Shown here: positions 4,578 through 5,666 of the stretch, one piece after another | Numbering within the stretch: position 1 is the first letter of the stretch | How the letters are laid out: each line of letters begins with the position of its first letter | Origin: Selenomonadaceae bacterium | Lineage (GTDB): Bacteria > Bacillota > Negativicutes > Selenomonadales > Selenomonadaceae | Assembly: GCA_016280345.1 (NCBI GenBank) | Contig: JAEEGN010000152.1 | Span: 1-5,666, forward strand | Direction of reading: 5' to 3' | DNA length: 5,666 bases | Made by a program: the position numbers and the translations under genes | The notes under the pieces: generated by a model | Told to the model about the DNA's origin: nothing | Seen by the model: only the letters and a program-made list of their open reading frames with translations | Database searches by the model: none

Positions 4578-5666
4578 TCATTCAATCACATACTTTGCCA
4601 GATCAACTTCCCGGAAGGTGACGCGCCGGTAGCGCTCTTCCTCTCCCGGGGGGATGGTGGCGTCGAAGCCGTATTTGGCGCCGAAGCCGCCGGGGCAGAC
4701 GGGGTTCAGCTCGTGGCAGGCGGCGGCGGGGACGACGACGAGATCCTTCGTGGGATCGCAGCGCAGCGTAACGGCCCGCATGACGTCCTCGGCGTCGAAA
4801 ATGTCCACGTCGCTGTTGACCACCGTCACCATGTTGAGCGGCGGGAAAGCGCCGAAGGCGGCGAGGATGGCGTTCTTGCCGAAGCCCGCCCGGGGCGGGT
4901 CGCACTGCACGACGCAGCCGTAGAAGCCGCAGTTCGCGTGCGCCAGATAGACGTTCTTCACGCCGGGGACCTGCCTGGAAAGCGTCTTCAAGAGGCCGGC
5001 CTCGGAGCAGGCGCCGATGGAGTTCCAGACCTCCTTGCCGGGGAGCAGCGTCTGCATGATGGCGTCGTGGCGCCGGGTGACGGCCGTGATCTCCACCACC
5101 CAGCGATCGTCCCGCTGGGCGTAGTAGCCGGTGACTTCGCCGAAGGGCCCCTCCGGCTCCCGGATGCGCGGCAGGATGCGCCCTTCGAGGACGACCTCGG
5201 CGCTGGCGATGCCCTCGACATCCACGGTCCGCGAACGGGAGAGGGCGATGGCCTTGTCCCCCTGCAGCGCCGCCGCCAGCCCCAGCTCGTCCTCGTCGAT
5301 GGCGGTGCCGGCGGTGATGGCGCAGGTATAGACCGAGGCGGGCACGCCATTGTTGATGGTGATCTCCAGCGGCTGCCCCTTCTTCTCCGCCCGTTCGTAG
5401 TAATCGCGCAGGTGGCGGCCGAGGTCCATCAGCATCGTGCAGCGGTTCCTGCCCGTGACCATGATGCGGTGGATGGAGGTATTGCGGACGCCGGTATCCG
5501 GGTCTTTGGCGATGACCACCGAGTCGTCGAGATAGGAGCCGCCGTCTTCCAGCGCCAGCGTCGGGATCGTGAGCCGCGAGAGATCGACCTCCCCCTCTAC
5601 GACCTCCTGGCAGGGCGGCGCCCCCACAATGATCGGCGGCACCGGGGCGTCACGAAACCGCTCCAG
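4578..5666 (-). CDS. UbiD-family prenylated-FMN-dependent decarboxylase (C-terminal 362 residues, partial)
   Basis: The reading frame is open to the right edge and ends at a TGA at 4580-4578. The visible part begins LERFRDAPVPPIIV, a typical mid-protein UbiD sequence, so the true start lies beyond the window and about 100 or more residues are missing. Family members remove or add carboxylate on unsaturated or aromatic acids using prenylated FMN made by UbiX. Counting from the edge, Asn62 and Arg67 in NTSIHR match Asn168 and Arg173 of fungal Fdc1. His85 (DLGRH) and Glu127 (DEDEL) match the other metal ligands, and Glu172 and Glu177 in PEGPFGE match the catalytic pair Glu277 and Glu282. All key residues are therefore present and activity is expected. 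The substrate cannot be read from the sequence: benzoate-type, phenylpropenoate and heteroaromatic acids are all possible. No ubiX gene is visible in this window. A strong terminator directly after the stop ends the transcription unit. The GTG at 5642 is internal, not the start. Confidence 0.93.
   Translation of the reverse strand: MERFRDAPVPPIIVGAPPCQEVVEGEVDLSRLTIPTLALEDGGSYLDDSVVIAKDPDTGVRNTSIHRIMVTGRNRCTMLMDLGRHLRDYYERAEKKGQPLEITINNGVPASVYTCAITAGTAIDEDELGLAAALQGDKAIALSRSRTVDVEGIASAEVVLEGRILPRIREPEGPFGEVTGYYAQRDDRWVVEITAVTRRHDAIMQTLLPGKEVWNSIGACSEAGLLKTLSRQVPGVKNVYLAHANCGFYGCVVQCDPPRAGFGKNAILAAFGAFPPLNMVTVVNSDVDIFDAEDVMRAVTLRCDPTKDLVVVPAAACHELNPVCPGGFGAKYGFDATIPPGEEERYRRVTFREVDLAKYVIE

Overview
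The window is GC-rich, gene-dense bacterial chromosome with strong Shine-Dalgarno sequences (AGAGGAGG, AGGAAGGG) and textbook stem-loop/U-tract terminators. Together with an anaerobe-style UbiD decarboxylase and a secreted lyase, this suits an anaerobic bacterium. A Negativicutes-like Firmicute is my best guess, but the taxonomy is weakly supported: there is no rRNA or other marker gene here.

Layout, left to right. (1) Positions 1-107 hold the last 34 codons of an unidentified + strand gene. (2) Positions 187-744 (+) encode a gamma-class carbonic anhydrase-like hexapeptide-repeat protein with all three zinc histidines. (3) A hairpin at about 780-835 closes this gene and, from the other side, the convergent lyase gene. 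(4) Positions 862-2382 (-) encode a signal-peptide-bearing protein of the argininosuccinate lyase/fumarase superfamily. It keeps the SSxMPxKxNP loop but has lost the catalytic His and its partner Glu. (5) Positions 2383-2686 are intergenic, with the lyase promoter and the terminator of the next gene. (6) Positions 2687-4243 (-) encode a membrane-bound diguanylate cyclase with intact GGDEF and inhibitory sites. (7) Positions 4244-4577 are intergenic. They hold a good sigma-70 promoter, a structured leader of about 160 nt in front of the cyclase, and the terminator of the gene beyond. (8) Positions 4578 to the right edge (-) encode the C-terminal 362 residues of a UbiD-family, prenylated-FMN-dependent decarboxylase.

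The three minus-strand genes lie head to tail. Terminators follow all three, and good promoters precede the cyclase and the lyase (the UbiD promoter is outside the window), so they look like separate transcription units rather than one operon. No shared pathway is evident: decarboxylation, c-di-GMP synthesis, an exported lyase-fold protein and CO2/bicarbonate chemistry appear to be independent functions.

The two points most worth following are the exported lyase-fold protein with its rewritten active site, and the cyclase leader, which can form mutually exclusive helices and contains a stretch resembling the 3' end of a CRISPR repeat. Nothing here proves a new system.
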